Both the position numbers and the translations under genes were made by a program. A DNA stretch of 64,000 nt from positions 1-64,000 of the forward strand of contig CBIHPK010000002.1 of NCBI GenBank assembly GCA_966211675.1, given 5' to 3'. How positions within the stretch are numbered: position 1 is the stretch's first letter; every line of letters begins with the position of its first letter. Shown here piece by piece: positions 18,570-27,370 of this stretch. This DNA comes from SCUS01 sp966211675 (GTDB lineage Bacteria; Myxococcota_A; Polyangia; Polyangiales; Ga0077539). Under the pieces are notes generated by a model. That model was not told the origin of the DNA. It worked only from the letters and a program-made list of their open reading frames with translations, and made no database searches.

Positions 18570-20657
18570 ATGCGATCCACCCTCCGGCTCTCCCTCTTCG
18601 CCCTCGCCGCCGTCGCCTCGCTCCCCGCCTGCACCGAGAGCGCCGCGGACCCTCCCCGCGACGCCGCGGTCGCCACCGACGCGCACGGCCACGACGTCGG
18701 CGACCTGGGCTCGCTCATCGTCGACAGCGGCCCCCTTCCCGACGACGACGCCGGCGTCGCGGCCGCGCTCCCCGAAGGGGACTGCGACCCCATCGACCCG
18801 AGCGCGTGCGCGCTCCCGTGGCCCTCGAACCTCTACCTCCGCCGCGACGCCTCGCGCCGCACCGGCTACTCGCTCACCTTCGGCCCCACCTCGCTGCCCG
18901 CCAACGGCGCCCTCGACCCGATGGACCCGCGGCCCCTCCGGCGCTTCGACGGCTACGGCCTCGGCTCGCCCGTCATGACGAGCTTCCCCAACCTCGACCT
19001 CGCCGCCATGGCCACCGAGGAGCACCAGGATCGCTCCATGGCCGCCGACGCCGCCGCGCTCCTCTACGAGGTGCAGGGCAATACCCTCCAGCGTATTCCG
19101 TACTTCGTCGAGCTCGACTCGCAGGAGCCCATGGTGGCGAGGAAGATCCTCTTCCTGCGGCCCGGGGTGATCCTGAAGGAGAACACCCGCTACGTGGTGG
19201 CCTTCCGCAACCTGCGCACCACGGCGGGCGCGGCCATCGAGCCCTCACCCGCCTTCGCCAGGCTGCGCGCCGGGACCACCGCGGGCGACCCGGCGCTCGG
19301 CCCTCGCCAGGCGCGCTTCGACGAGGTGTTCGCGCTGCTGCAGGGCGCCGGGGTCGAGCGCTCGTCGCTCACGCTCGCGTGGGACTTCCACACGGCCAGC
19401 TCCGAGAGCCTGCACGGCCGGCTGCTGGCCATGCGAGACGACGCCCTGATGCGCGTGGGCCCGTCGGGTCCTCGGCTCGCGGTGGACAACGTGACGACCT
19501 TCCTGCCGATGCGCGACAGCAGCGGCCGACCCTACGACGACAACATCGCGATCGAGCTCTCCGGCACCTTCGAGGTGCCCCACTACCTGCACCCCCGCCG
19601 CCTCGGGAGCCAGCCCGGCTGGGAGATGAACTACGACGCCAGCGGCCGCCCGGTCGCCAACGGAACCCGCCAGCCGCGCTTCTGGATCCGCATTCCCCAC
19701 TCGGCCCTTCGCGGCGAAGCGCACGGCCTGGTGATGTACGGCCACGGGCTGCTGGGCTCCGCGGAGGAGGTGCGCGCCGGCTACAACGGCCACATCGCCA
19801 ACACGCACAACCTCATCTTCTTCGCGGCCAACCTCACCGGCATGTCCGAGGAGGACCTCTCCGGCGTCTTCGCCACGCTGCGCGACGCCTCGTACTTCAC
19901 CTCCGTGGGCGAGCGCCTGCACCAGGGCATGACCGAGTGGGTGCTGCTCGCTCGCGCCATGCGGGAGCAGATCGCCGGGCTCGCGGAGGTGGCCTCGCGC
20001 AACATCCGGATCAACCCCTCCGAGCTCTACTACTCGGGCATCTCGCAGGGCGGCATCTTCGGCGGCACCTTCGTCGCCGTCTCGCCGGACGTGACCCGAG
20101 GGCACCTGGGCGTCCCGGGCAACAACTACTTCACCCTGCTGCACCGCTCGCGAGACTTCACCGGCTACTTCGAGGGCCTGCGCCGCAACTACCCCGGCAC
20201 CGCCGACCAGGCCATCGGCCTCGCGTACGTGCAGCTGCTCTGGGACGGCACCGACCCGGTGAGCTACCTGCGGCACATCCACCAGGAGCCCTTCCCCGGC
20301 AACTCGCCCCACGAGGTGCTGCTCGCTCCCGCCAAGGGGGACTTCGAGGTCGCCGTGTTCACCAACGAGATCACCGCGCGCTCGGGCCTCGGCGTCGCGC
20401 TGATGCAGAACTACGACAGCCAGCGCACGCCCTTCGGCATCACCCAGGACCCTTATCCCCGGCGAGGATCGGGCGTGGTGCTCTACGACTTCGGCAACCA
20501 GTGGCCCCCGCCCGGCAACCTCCCTCCGCCGGAGGTGGGCACCAACCCCCACGGGCAGCCGCGCACTCGCGAGTGGCACCAGCGTCAGATGGTGACCTTC
20601 TTCCGCACCGGCGAGATCATCGACACCTGCGGCGGCGACGGCTGCCGGCCCGATTGA
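18570..20657 (+). CDS. Lipase/esterase-like lipoprotein with alpha/beta-hydrolase elbow
   Basis: 695 residues from ATG 18570 (a TTG at 18561 is in frame). Signal peptide with lipobox LPAC. The N-terminal half resembles the beta-rich N-domain found in bacterial surface lipase-like proteins (DPSACALPWPSNLYLR, FRNLRTT). In the C-terminal half VMYGHGLLGSAEEV corresponds to the oxyanion region and SGISQGGIFGG to the GxSxGG nucleophile elbow, Ser being the predicted catalytic residue. The C-terminal motif GEIIDTCGGDGC is conserved-looking but unassigned. A surface hydrolase on lipids or esters is likely. It is divergent from the MYXO-CTERM gene across 131 bp. Confidence 0.75.
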   Translation: MRSTLRLSLFALAAVASLPACTESAADPPRDAAVATDAHGHDVGDLGSLIVDSGPLPDDDAGVAAALPEGDCDPIDPSACALPWPSNLYLRRDASRRTGYSLTFGPTSLPANGALDPMDPRPLRRFDGYGLGSPVMTSFPNLDLAAMATEEHQDRSMAADAAALLYEVQGNTLQRIPYFVELDSQEPMVARKILFLRPGVILKENTRYVVAFRNLRTTAGAAIEPSPAFARLRAGTTAGDPALGPRQARFDEVFALLQGAGVERSSLTLAWDFHTASSESLHGRLLAMRDDALMRVGPSGPRLAVDNVTTFLPMRDSSGRPYDDNIAIELSGTFEVPHYLHPRRLGSQPGWEMNYDASGRPVANGTRQPRFWIRIPHSALRGEAHGLVMYGHGLLGSAEEVRAGYNGHIANTHNLIFFAANLTGMSEEDLSGVFATLRDASYFTSVGERLHQGMTEWVLLARAMREQIAGLAEVASRNIRINPSELYYSGISQGGIFGGTFVAVSPDVTRGHLGVPGNNYFTLLHRSRDFTGYFEGLRRNYPGTADQAIGLAYVQLLWDGTDPVSYLRHIHQEPFPGNSPHEVLLAPAKGDFEVAVFTNEITARSGLGVALMQNYDSQRTPFGITQDPYPRRGSGVVLYDFGNQWPPPGNLPPPEVGTNPHGQPRTREWHQRQMVTFFRTGEIIDTCGGDGCRPD

Positions 20658-20708
20658 GACTCTGATAGAACGCCCTCCCTACGCCCCTCGAAGGAAGCAC
20701 TCCCTCCA

Positions 20709-21353
20709 ATGGCCCTCGAGATCCTGAAGTGCCCCAACTGCGGAGCGCGCGCTCCGGCCTCCTTCGCCGGTGCGGTCGCCGCGTGCGAGTTCTGCGGCGC
20801 CGTGCTGTCGGGCCTCGCGATGAAGCCCGCGCCCGCGCCTGCGCCTGCGCCCGCTGCGACGCCGTCCCCCGCACCTGCGCCGGAGCGCCTTCGACGCGAG
20901 GAGCCGGTCCGTCCCGCCGCTCGCCGGAGCGCGGAGCCCTTCACCGAGGCCGAGCTGCTCGACCTCGCTCGCCGTCGGCTGGGCCTGCACGACTCGCTCT
21001 ACTTTGACGGCACCATCCCGCGGGCCAAGTTGACGGCCGCGACCGAGACCCACGGCGCCGCCATCGGGCGGGTGCTGGTGCAGTACGACGACACGCTCTT
21101 CGGGGGAGCCGACGACGGCTTCGTGCTCACGGTGAACGCGCTCCACTGGAAGAACCTCGCGGAGGAGCCCAACGCGCTGCGCTGGAGCGACATCGACCCG
21201 GCGCTCGTGGGCTCGACCGATGACGCCGTGACGCTCGGCCAGAGGAAGATCGACGTGGTGCTCGACGAGGGCAAACCAATGATCGAGGGGCTCGCGCGTC
21301 TCATCTCCGAGCTCGCTGCCTGGGCTCGCGGACACGGCCCCCCCAACGACTGA
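20709..21353 (+). CDS. Zinc-ribbon protein with PH-like C-terminal domain
   Basis: 214 residues. The N-terminus has a rubredoxin-like zinc ribbon CPNCG...CEFCG (residues 8-29), then an Ala/Pro-rich linker, and a C-terminal domain of about 110 residues with the pattern VQYDDTLFGGADDGFVLTVNALHWKN, which resembles bacterial PH-like (bPH) domains. No signal peptide. The SD-like AAGGAAG lies about 12 nt before the ATG. Zinc ribbon plus bPH proteins are common in Myxococcota, but their role is not known. Confidence 0.7.
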   Translation: MALEILKCPNCGARAPASFAGAVAACEFCGAVLSGLAMKPAPAPAPAPAATPSPAPAPERLRREEPVRPAARRSAEPFTEAELLDLARRRLGLHDSLYFDGTIPRAKLTAATETHGAAIGRVLVQYDDTLFGGADDGFVLTVNALHWKNLAEEPNALRWSDIDPALVGSTDDAVTLGQRKIDVVLDEGKPMIEGLARLISELAAWARGHGPPND

Positions 21354-21389
21354 TCACCCTCCACACCACCGACGGGGACCACAGACACC

Positions 21390-21911
21390 ATGACCACGCA
21401 GATCACCGGATTGGCCATCGCCCTCCTTCTCACGGCCGGCGCCTGCAAGCGTCGCGACGAGGCTACCGCGCCTCCGACGCCCACGGTGGTCCCGACGGTC
21501 GTGCCGCCCGCCGCGCCCGACGTCCCGATGCAGCCCGTGACGGTGGTGGACGCAGGGCCCACGCAGCCCGGTCCCAACGCCATGGCGCAGCCCGGCACCG
21601 TCGCCCCCGCGGCTCCTGCTCCTGCGGCCGGTGGGCTCGCTCCCGGCGCCGCCCCTCCGACCGGCGCTCCGCCCGCCGCGCCCATCGCCGCCGCGCCCGC
21701 AGCTCCAGCGGCGCCCGCGGCACCGGCCTCGCCCACGGCTCCCACGGCGCCGACCACCGCGCGACCCGGCACTGCCGCCAACCCCGGTCACACGGAGATC
21801 CGCATCCCCGGCGTGACCAACCAGCCGCCCATCAACATCGACCAGAACAACGGGCAGACCCGGGTCAACGTCGGCGGCGTGCAGATCGTGATCCCGGGCG
21901 CGACGCGGTAG
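21390..21911 (+). CDS. Small Ala/Pro-rich lipoprotein
   Basis: 173 residues. The hydrophobic N-terminus ends in TAGAC, a lipobox, followed by KRRDE and a low-complexity Ala/Pro/Thr stretch of about 100 residues and a short conserved-looking end with GHTEIRIPGVTNQPP and VGGVQIVIPG. The gene is 36 bp after the zinc-ribbon gene, so the two may be an operon. No family recognised; a surface spacer or stalk is likely. The coding frame is preferred over antisense frames because only this one starts with a lipoprotein signal. Confidence 0.6.
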   Translation: MTTQITGLAIALLLTAGACKRRDEATAPPTPTVVPTVVPPAAPDVPMQPVTVVDAGPTQPGPNAMAQPGTVAPAAPAPAAGGLAPGAAPPTGAPPAAPIAAAPAAPAAPAAPASPTAPTAPTTARPGTAANPGHTEIRIPGVTNQPPINIDQNNGQTRVNVGGVQIVIPGATR

Positions 21912-21915
21912 CCCG

Positions 21916-22452
21916 TTACGGGTCCGGCGGGCGGAGCATCGGGCTGATCACTCCGTCGTAGCTGCGGGCATCCTGGGTGCCGTGGCAGGTGTTGCAGCCG
22001 ACGCCCTCGCCGGTCTCGTAGGGGTCTTCGAGCCCGGTGCGGGGGTTGAGCCCGCGGGCGATGATCACCACCCGGCCCTGCGCGTCGAGCCGCAGCCGGA
22101 AGAACTCCCAGCCCACGTTGCCCCGGGCGTTGTAGGTCCCGCCGCGCTTCACCGAGGCGAAGATCTGCCACTCCGTCGGGGCGCCCCGCTCCCGCGTTCG
22201 GATGATGATGGTCCCGGTGTCGTAGAGGCGCGATCCCTCGCGGCGGGGACGGTTGATGTACGCGTACTGCTGCGGTCCTTCGAGGTGGCCCCCGGAGGAG
22301 AAGCGCCCCAGGTGGGTGCGGGGCCAGCGCTGGAAGCCCTCGAAGTCCCGGGTGAAGGCGATGAAGCCCGGCGGACCGGCGTCGGCGTGGTGCGATCGGC
22401 CGCCCCGGCAGGACGCCACGAGCAGCGCCGCGATCAGCGCCGCCCGTCGCAC
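21916..22452 (-). CDS. Haem-binding lipoprotein, cytochrome P460-like
   Basis: 178 residues, GTG start 1 bp after the stop of the phosphoesterase gene. Signal peptide with lipobox VASC. A beta-rich domain of about 130 residues (FIAFTRDFEGFQRW... GTIIIRTRERG... WEFFRLRLDAQG) is followed by a single CNTCH c-type haem motif near the C-terminus (about residue 157). Beta-barrel plus one C-terminal CxxCH is the layout of cytochrome P460-type proteins; the typical cross-linking lysine cannot be confirmed by eye. It is the last gene of the minus-strand array and its electron partner could be the di-haem protein upstream. Confidence 0.6.
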   Translation of the reverse strand: MRRAALIAALLVASCRGGRSHHADAGPPGFIAFTRDFEGFQRWPRTHLGRFSSGGHLEGPQQYAYINRPRREGSRLYDTGTIIIRTRERGAPTEWQIFASVKRGGTYNARGNVGWEFFRLRLDAQGRVVIIARGLNPRTGLEDPYETGEGVGCNTCHGTQDARSYDGVISPMLRPPDP

Positions 22453-22453
22453 C

Positions 22454-23947
22454 TCAGAACGCGCCCGACGAGGGGAACATCCGGGTGCAGCGCTCGCGCA
22501 CCGCGGGCTCGATGGTCCCGGCGGGCGGCAGCGTCGGCGGGGTCATGAAGGGGGGACTGGCGAAGTCGAACAGGTCCGTCGGGATGCTCGCGTTGGCGTC
22601 GCGGCGGGTGAGCGCGGGCAGGCCGAAGCGGGCCTCGATGAAGCGCAGGATGGAGGTGTGATCGAAGGTGCGGTGCGACACGAAATGCCGCCGCGCATAG
22701 GGCGACACGACCATGAAGGGGACGCGCACCCCGTAGCGGTCGAAGCGCCCGGCGGCGGGCATGCCGTTGATGCGCGGGGTGAGCTCGTCGGGCTCGCACG
22801 CGGGCGGAGGCGCGACGTGGTCGGCGAAGCCGCCGTGCTCGTCGTAGGTGATGAAGAGCGCGCTGCGCGCCCAGAGGGGCGAGGCCATCAGCGAGCGGAC
22901 GATGCGCTCGACGTAGCGCTCGCCGTTCATGGGGATGCCCGGCGGGTGCTCGTCGACGCGCTCGCCGCCGTCGCCCACGTAGTTGGGCTCGACGATGGTG
23001 ACCGCGGGGAGGGTGCCGGCGGCGAGGTCGCGGTGCAGGTCGTCGATGGTGCCGTAGTGCTCTCGCGTCGCCGCGCGGAGGATGCCGTAGTACGAGAAGA
23101 ACCCGAGCATGCGAGGGCCGCCCGCGTAGTCCTTCCAGGTGATGCCCGCGTCGTCGAGGCGGCTGAAGAGGTGGCTCACGGGCGTGTTGCGCGTGTCCTG
23201 CGAGACCAGGGTATTGTGCGCGAGCCCGAAGGAGGTGGCCGCCATCAGGTAGATGCGGTTGGGACCCGTCGGGCCGAGCAGCGAGCTGAAGTAGCGGTCG
23301 CCGATCGCGAAGGTGGTCGCGAGCGAGTAGTAGAAGGGCAGGTCGGTCTGGTCGAAGTAGGTGAGGGCCCGCTCGCCGAGGGGGTTGTTGGCCACCACGA
23401 AGCCGTCCATGTGGCCGTCGTTGTACTCGCGGTGCGTGGGGTTCCAGCCGTGCTGGACGTCGGTGATGCAGCGCTCGGTGTCGCGGTGGAAGCGCACCGG
23501 CGTGCCGTCCGCGGCGGGGTTGGTCCAGTCGTCCGGGGCCACGTCCACGTCCGTCTGGCCCGCCTCCGGCAGCTTGCGGAAGTAGTGGTCGAAGGAGCGG
23601 TTCTCCTGCATCACCACGATGATGTGATCGATCGGCATCTGGTCGCCGACGGGCACCTCGCGCCCGAGGGTCTCCGCGGCCCACGCGCCCGTCCGGAAGG
23701 TGCACGCCAGGCGCCGCGCGGCGAGGGCCTCGTCGGTCTCCGTGCGGGCGATCTCCGGCGGGCGGAGGTAGTCCGGCGGCGGCGCGTCGACGGGCTCCTT
23801 CACCACGTCGACCGAGGCGTCGAAGACCGGGGCGTCGACCACCGGAGAGGCGTCGACCGCCGCGTCCGCGGGGGTGGCGGCCGGCTCGTCGGTACAGCCC
23901 AGGAGGAGCGCCGGGATCACCAGGGCAAGGCTTCGCGTGAGCGCCAT
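22454..23947 (-). CDS. Phosphoesterase family lipoprotein (phospholipase C / acid phosphatase type)
   Basis: 497 residues from ATG 23947 (the frame is open further upstream, but without a signal peptide). Lipobox LLLGC followed by an Asp/Ala-rich linker. The catalytic domain has the phosphoesterase (AcpA/PlcC) motifs VMQENRSFDHYF, NRIYLMAATS, VEPNYVGDG, TYDEHGGFADHV, and RVPFMVVSPYAR, with metal-binding Glu, Asn, Asp and His visible. Members hydrolyse phosphocholine lipids or phosphate monoesters outside the membrane. It starts 73 bp after the imelysin gene with its own TANNNT element 9 nt before the ATG. Whether it belongs to the iron/PQQ operon is uncertain. Confidence 0.85.
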   Translation of the reverse strand: MALTRSLALVIPALLLGCTDEPAATPADAAVDASPVVDAPVFDASVDVVKEPVDAPPPDYLRPPEIARTETDEALAARRLACTFRTGAWAAETLGREVPVGDQMPIDHIIVVMQENRSFDHYFRKLPEAGQTDVDVAPDDWTNPAADGTPVRFHRDTERCITDVQHGWNPTHREYNDGHMDGFVVANNPLGERALTYFDQTDLPFYYSLATTFAIGDRYFSSLLGPTGPNRIYLMAATSFGLAHNTLVSQDTRNTPVSHLFSRLDDAGITWKDYAGGPRMLGFFSYYGILRAATREHYGTIDDLHRDLAAGTLPAVTIVEPNYVGDGGERVDEHPPGIPMNGERYVERIVRSLMASPLWARSALFITYDEHGGFADHVAPPPACEPDELTPRINGMPAAGRFDRYGVRVPFMVVSPYARRHFVSHRTFDHTSILRFIEARFGLPALTRRDANASIPTDLFDFASPPFMTPPTLPPAGTIEPAVRERCTRMFPSSGAF

Positions 23948-23956
23948 AGGGCCGCG

Positions 23957-23962
23957 AACATA
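23957..23962 (-). promoter_or_regulatory. Candidate -10 hexamer, short or no leader
   Basis: On the minus strand TATGTT lies 9 nt before the ATG of the phosphoesterase gene, with no Shine-Dalgarno between. Part of the recurrent TANNNT pattern described in the findings. Confidence 0.4.
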
Positions 23963-24020
23963 ACAGACTGCCGCGTGCCGTTTGGGTGACAGCCGACGGC
24001 GGGCCTGCGCTCCGATGGGG

Positions 24021-25055
24021 TCAGCGCACCTCGACACCGATCGCCTGCCCGGCGCGCACCATCATGGCCGCGAGCGAGCCCTCTCGATCGGGGTCCGATT
24101 CCCCGGCGAGGTAGGTGTGCAGCGCCCCATAGGGCGTGGCGCGCTGCGCCCCGGTGATGGCGTCGGGGTCCCAGCCCGCGGGGACCTCCGGCAGCGAGTC
24201 GCTCGGCAGCGCCGCGTACATCGCCTGGATGCGCGCGAGGCGACGGTCGATCGCCCCCGCCATCGCCTCGTGCCCGGCCTCGCTCAGCCACGGCCGGAAG
24301 AAGCCGAAGAGCACCCGACCGCCTTCGAGGTTGGCGCGCATGTCCGCGAGCGTACGGCCCGCGTAGCGCGACTCCTCCTCGGCGGTGGCCGCGAGGTCGA
24401 CCTTCTCGTGCTGCTCGCGCACCGACGCGACCACGCCCCGGTAGGCCGCCGCGGGGTCGAGCGCCAGCGGGGCGAAGGCGCGCCGCATCGCCGCCACGTC
24501 GTCGATCATCCGCTGCACCAGGGCGTCCCGGAAGCCCGCGGCCTGCCGGGCGTCGGTGGGGAAGGACGGCTCCACGTAGACGCTCCCCTCCCGCAGCGAC
24601 GCCTCGAAGGCCCGCACCTCGGGCCGCACCCGATCGGCCCACAGAATCCGCTCGATGGCGTGCATCCCGGTGACCCCGTCACCATCGAAGGGATCGCGGT
24701 CGGGATCCGCCTCGGCGAAGCCCTCGTAGCGCGCGTCGATGGCCACGTCCGTCTCCGGGAAGAGCACCGTGATGGCCGCCTCGATGTGCTCGTAGGCGTC
24801 GCGCATCCGACCCCACGAGGCGCGCATCGCCCGCACCGCGTCCGGGTCCGAGGCTGCGCTCCAGCCGTCGGCGTCGGGCGCCGGGGCGGCGCGCTGCAGC
24901 TCGCGCGTGGCGTCTTCGAGCACGGCCATCTCGCGCTCGAGGTAGGCCTTCACGTCGAGCGTCACCCGCTGCGACGGAGGCAGCCTCGCGGTCTCGCCTC
25001 CGCCGAGCGAGACCAGCCAGAGCGCGATCCAGGCGTACGCCGCCGCTCGCCTCAT
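24021..25055 (-). CDS. Imelysin (M75) family periplasmic protein
   Basis: 344 residues, all-helical. The N-terminus is a signal sequence (AAYAWIALWLVSLGGGETA) without lipobox. The diagnostic GMHAIERILW at about residue 130 matches the GxHxxE motif of imelysin/EfeO/IrpA proteins, and the four-helix bundle continues to the C-terminus. These proteins bind iron in the periplasm and work with ferric or haem uptake systems; EfeO usually has an extra N-terminal cupredoxin domain, which is absent here, as in IrpA-type proteins. It begins inside the stop codon of the di-haem oxidoreductase gene (ATGA at 25052-25055), so the two are coupled, a pairing known from other bacteria. Confidence 0.85.
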   Translation of the reverse strand: MRRAAAYAWIALWLVSLGGGETARLPPSQRVTLDVKAYLEREMAVLEDATRELQRAAPAPDADGWSAASDPDAVRAMRASWGRMRDAYEHIEAAITVLFPETDVAIDARYEGFAEADPDRDPFDGDGVTGMHAIERILWADRVRPEVRAFEASLREGSVYVEPSFPTDARQAAGFRDALVQRMIDDVAAMRRAFAPLALDPAAAYRGVVASVREQHEKVDLAATAEEESRYAGRTLADMRANLEGGRVLFGFFRPWLSEAGHEAMAGAIDRRLARIQAMYAALPSDSLPEVPAGWDPDAITGAQRATPYGALHTYLAGESDPDREGSLAAMMVRAGQAIGVEVR

Positions 25056-26230
25056 AGCCGTCGTACGAAGTCCAGCAGCGCCGACCGCTCCGCGGGGCTC
25101 ATCGCCTCGAAGCGCCTCGCCGCAACAGAGCCTTCGCCGCCGTGCAGCCGGATCGCCTCCTCGACGGAGCGGGCCCTTCCGTCATGGAGGAAGCTGCGGA
25201 AGAACCTCATCCCCAGCAGCGGCGCCGTCCGCCATTCTCGCTCCGTGGCGAGGCCCTCTCCGGCGATGCCGTCGGCCAGGCCGTCGCCCATGTCGTGCAG
25301 CAGGAGGTCGGAGTAGAGCGCCGCCTCTCGCCCGGCCATCGCGGCCACCGGGAAGTCCGCGCGCGTGGCCATCGAGGGCACATGGCAGGCCGAGCAGCCC
25401 GCCTCGTCGAAGCGCCGCCGTCCGTCCGCCGTGAGCCCGTTGCGCGCCGGGATCGCGAGGCGTCGCACATAGGCCGCCGTCGCCCTCACCACGTCGTCGG
25501 TGAGGTCGACCCCGGGGCGCAGGTCGTCGGTGAGCCCGTCGGGGTTTGGAACCTCCCTGGGCACCCGAGGCGAGGTGAGCCCCATGTCCCCCTGGAAGGC
25601 CTCCGCGGAGAAGGTGTCGAGGTCGGGCACCCGCGCCTTCACGCCGAGCCGCCCGATGCGCCCGTCGGCGAGGCGGTTGGCGCGTCCGCTCACTGCGCTG
25701 CCTGCGGTCGATTGACGGGCCTCCTCGGCGAGGATGGCCTCGTCGGAGACGGCCTCGATCCAGCCCCGGCCGAAGACCGCGGGGCCCACCCGCAGCGACA
25801 GCAGCAGCCGCTCGGGGGACTCGACGCGCGGAGGGGTCACGCCTTGCGTGGCGCCCGCGGCGCGCTGCGGTCGGGCGGTATTTCCGTAGGGGAGGCGGTG
25901 GGCGAGGTCGGCCCGCGGGCTCGCTCCGTCGTCCGCCACGAAGGCCATGCGGGTGACGCTCCCGGGGCCTCGTCCTCCGGCGCCATGGCACGCGCGGCAG
26001 CTCGACTGGATGAACACCGGGCCGATCCCCTGCGACGGGCGGAACACCTTCTCGAAGAGCCGGTCGCCCTCGGCGAAGGCTCGCAGGTCCGCCTCCGTGG
26101 CGCCCGCGACGGGCTGGTCCGAGGGGTCCTCGCGGACGACCGTGAGCCCGGTGGTCTCGCTGCGGGCGCCGCACGAGGCCGCGAGCGCGAGGGTCAGCGA
26201 GAGCAGGGCGGAGGGGAGCCGCGAGGTCAC
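25052..26230 (-). CDS. Di-haem oxidoreductase (DHOR) family lipoprotein
   Basis: 392 residues, GTG start 3 bp after the unknown gene. Signal with lipobox AASC. Two CxxCH haem sites (CRACH in the N-domain, about residue 78; CSACH at about 281), each in a cytochrome c-like half, with conserved GxGWIEAV, ANRLADGRIGRLGVKA and APLLGMRFFRSFLHDGRA. This is the DHOR/'thiol oxidoreductase' family that accompanies imelysins and is related to MauG-like di-haem enzymes. It probably oxidises or reduces periplasmic iron or passes electrons. Here its operon starts with pqqD and pqqE. Confidence 0.9.
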   Translation of the reverse strand: MTSRLPSALLSLTLALAASCGARSETTGLTVVREDPSDQPVAGATEADLRAFAEGDRLFEKVFRPSQGIGPVFIQSSCRACHGAGGRGPGSVTRMAFVADDGASPRADLAHRLPYGNTARPQRAAGATQGVTPPRVESPERLLLSLRVGPAVFGRGWIEAVSDEAILAEEARQSTAGSAVSGRANRLADGRIGRLGVKARVPDLDTFSAEAFQGDMGLTSPRVPREVPNPDGLTDDLRPGVDLTDDVVRATAAYVRRLAIPARNGLTADGRRRFDEAGCSACHVPSMATRADFPVAAMAGREAALYSDLLLHDMGDGLADGIAGEGLATEREWRTAPLLGMRFFRSFLHDGRARSVEEAIRLHGGEGSVAARRFEAMSPAERSALLDFVRRL

Positions 26231-26233
26231 CGA

Positions 26234-27364
26234 TCAGCCCGCGTCGTAGGCCGCCCGGTAGCGGTTGACCATCCTCGCCTCGAAGCGCTCCCGGTCGACG
26301 CCCAGCGCCTCTCGGATCGCCCCCGTGCGCAGCGCCGGCCGGTCTCGCGCCGCCACGTCGTCGGCGTATCGCTCCACGCCCCCGGCGGCCGCGCGGTGGA
26401 AGCCCGCGATGGCCCGCAGGAAGCCCTGCACCGTCGGCGCCGCGAGGTGGCTCTGCACCAGCGCCGCGAGCGCCGCCCCTCGGCCCCCGAGGTCGCCCCC
26501 CGGAGCGTCGTCGTCGAGCGAGGGGTGCCTCGCCACGACCTCGCCCCACGCGTCGAAGAAGGGACCGATCCCCAGCAGCAGGTCGCGGTGCACCCTCAAC
26601 GAGCGCGCCGCGCGCATCCCGAGGAAGCGCGGGTTCTCCGCGGCCATCGCCCGCTTGTAGATGCGCCCCGCGAGCGCGAAGCGGGGGTCCCCTTCGGTCT
26701 CGTGGCCGAGCTTCGCGTAGCGCCGCCGCACCGAGAGCGCCGTCGGGGACTTCACCGGCCAGGTCTCCACCACCCGGGAGAGGTCGCCCAGGTTGTGGGC
26801 GATGGTGGCCACCACCTCCATGGCCTTGATCTCCTGGCCCTTGGCCCGATGCACGGCCGCGAAGGCTTGCGCGTGGCGCTCCAGCGAGGCGTCGAGGAAG
26901 GCGGTCTGCGCGTCGGCGGTGGCGTCGTCGTCGAGGGCCAGCGCGCGGCCGAGGGCCCCGGCGCGCACGCCCAACCACTCGCCGTCGTGGCCCGAGAGGG
27001 GCCCCACGCCGGGCACGGTCACCACGCGAGCGGAGACCTCCGAAGGGTCCCAGGAGGCGGTCTCCTCCAGCACGGCGGCGGCGGCGCGCAGCTCGGCGAC
27101 GGTCTCGCAGCGCTGCCAGGCGTGGAAGCGGATGTGGCTGTCCACGTCCGTCGGGACGAAGGTCGCCACCGTCGCGTGGTGCGCCGCCAGCAGCAGCCGC
27201 AGGTAGGCCCCCTCGCCGTCGTGCCCGTGGGGGATCTCCGTCGCCGACACCAGCGCCCTGCGCCACGAGAAGGCGGCCCCCTCGGTGGGGCCGTCGAGCG
27301 CCCACGCGGCGGTGTTGCGGACCTGCGTCGAGACCAGCGAAGGCTTCACTCCACGAAACTTCAT
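26234..27364 (-). CDS. Unknown cytosolic protein between PqqE and the di-haem protein
   Basis: 376 residues, no signal peptide, ATG 6 bp after the pqqE stop. It is helical in appearance and has several clustered histidine/acid pairs: GHDGEGAYL, AAHHATVAT, SHIRFHAWQ, and VSGHDGEWLGVRAGALG, which could bind a metal or cofactor. It has the conserved-looking KAMEVVATIAHNLGDLSRVVETWP and a C-terminal KFRG/ RYRAAYDAG end. I do not recognise a family. It is not PqqA, PqqB (no HxHxDH), PqqC (no RfyYQ/KDA motifs) or PqqF. The position, translationally packed after pqqDE, makes it a likely substrate, chaperone or additional enzyme of this pathway. Confidence 0.6.
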   Translation of the reverse strand: MKFRGVKPSLVSTQVRNTAAWALDGPTEGAAFSWRRALVSATEIPHGHDGEGAYLRLLLAAHHATVATFVPTDVDSHIRFHAWQRCETVAELRAAAAVLEETASWDPSEVSARVVTVPGVGPLSGHDGEWLGVRAGALGRALALDDDATADAQTAFLDASLERHAQAFAAVHRAKGQEIKAMEVVATIAHNLGDLSRVVETWPVKSPTALSVRRRYAKLGHETEGDPRFALAGRIYKRAMAAENPRFLGMRAARSLRVHRDLLLGIGPFFDAWGEVVARHPSLDDDAPGGDLGGRGAALAALVQSHLAAPTVQGFLRAIAGFHRAAAGGVERYADDVAARDRPALRTGAIREALGVDRERFEARMVNRYRAAYDAG

Positions 27365-27370
27365 CGCCGC

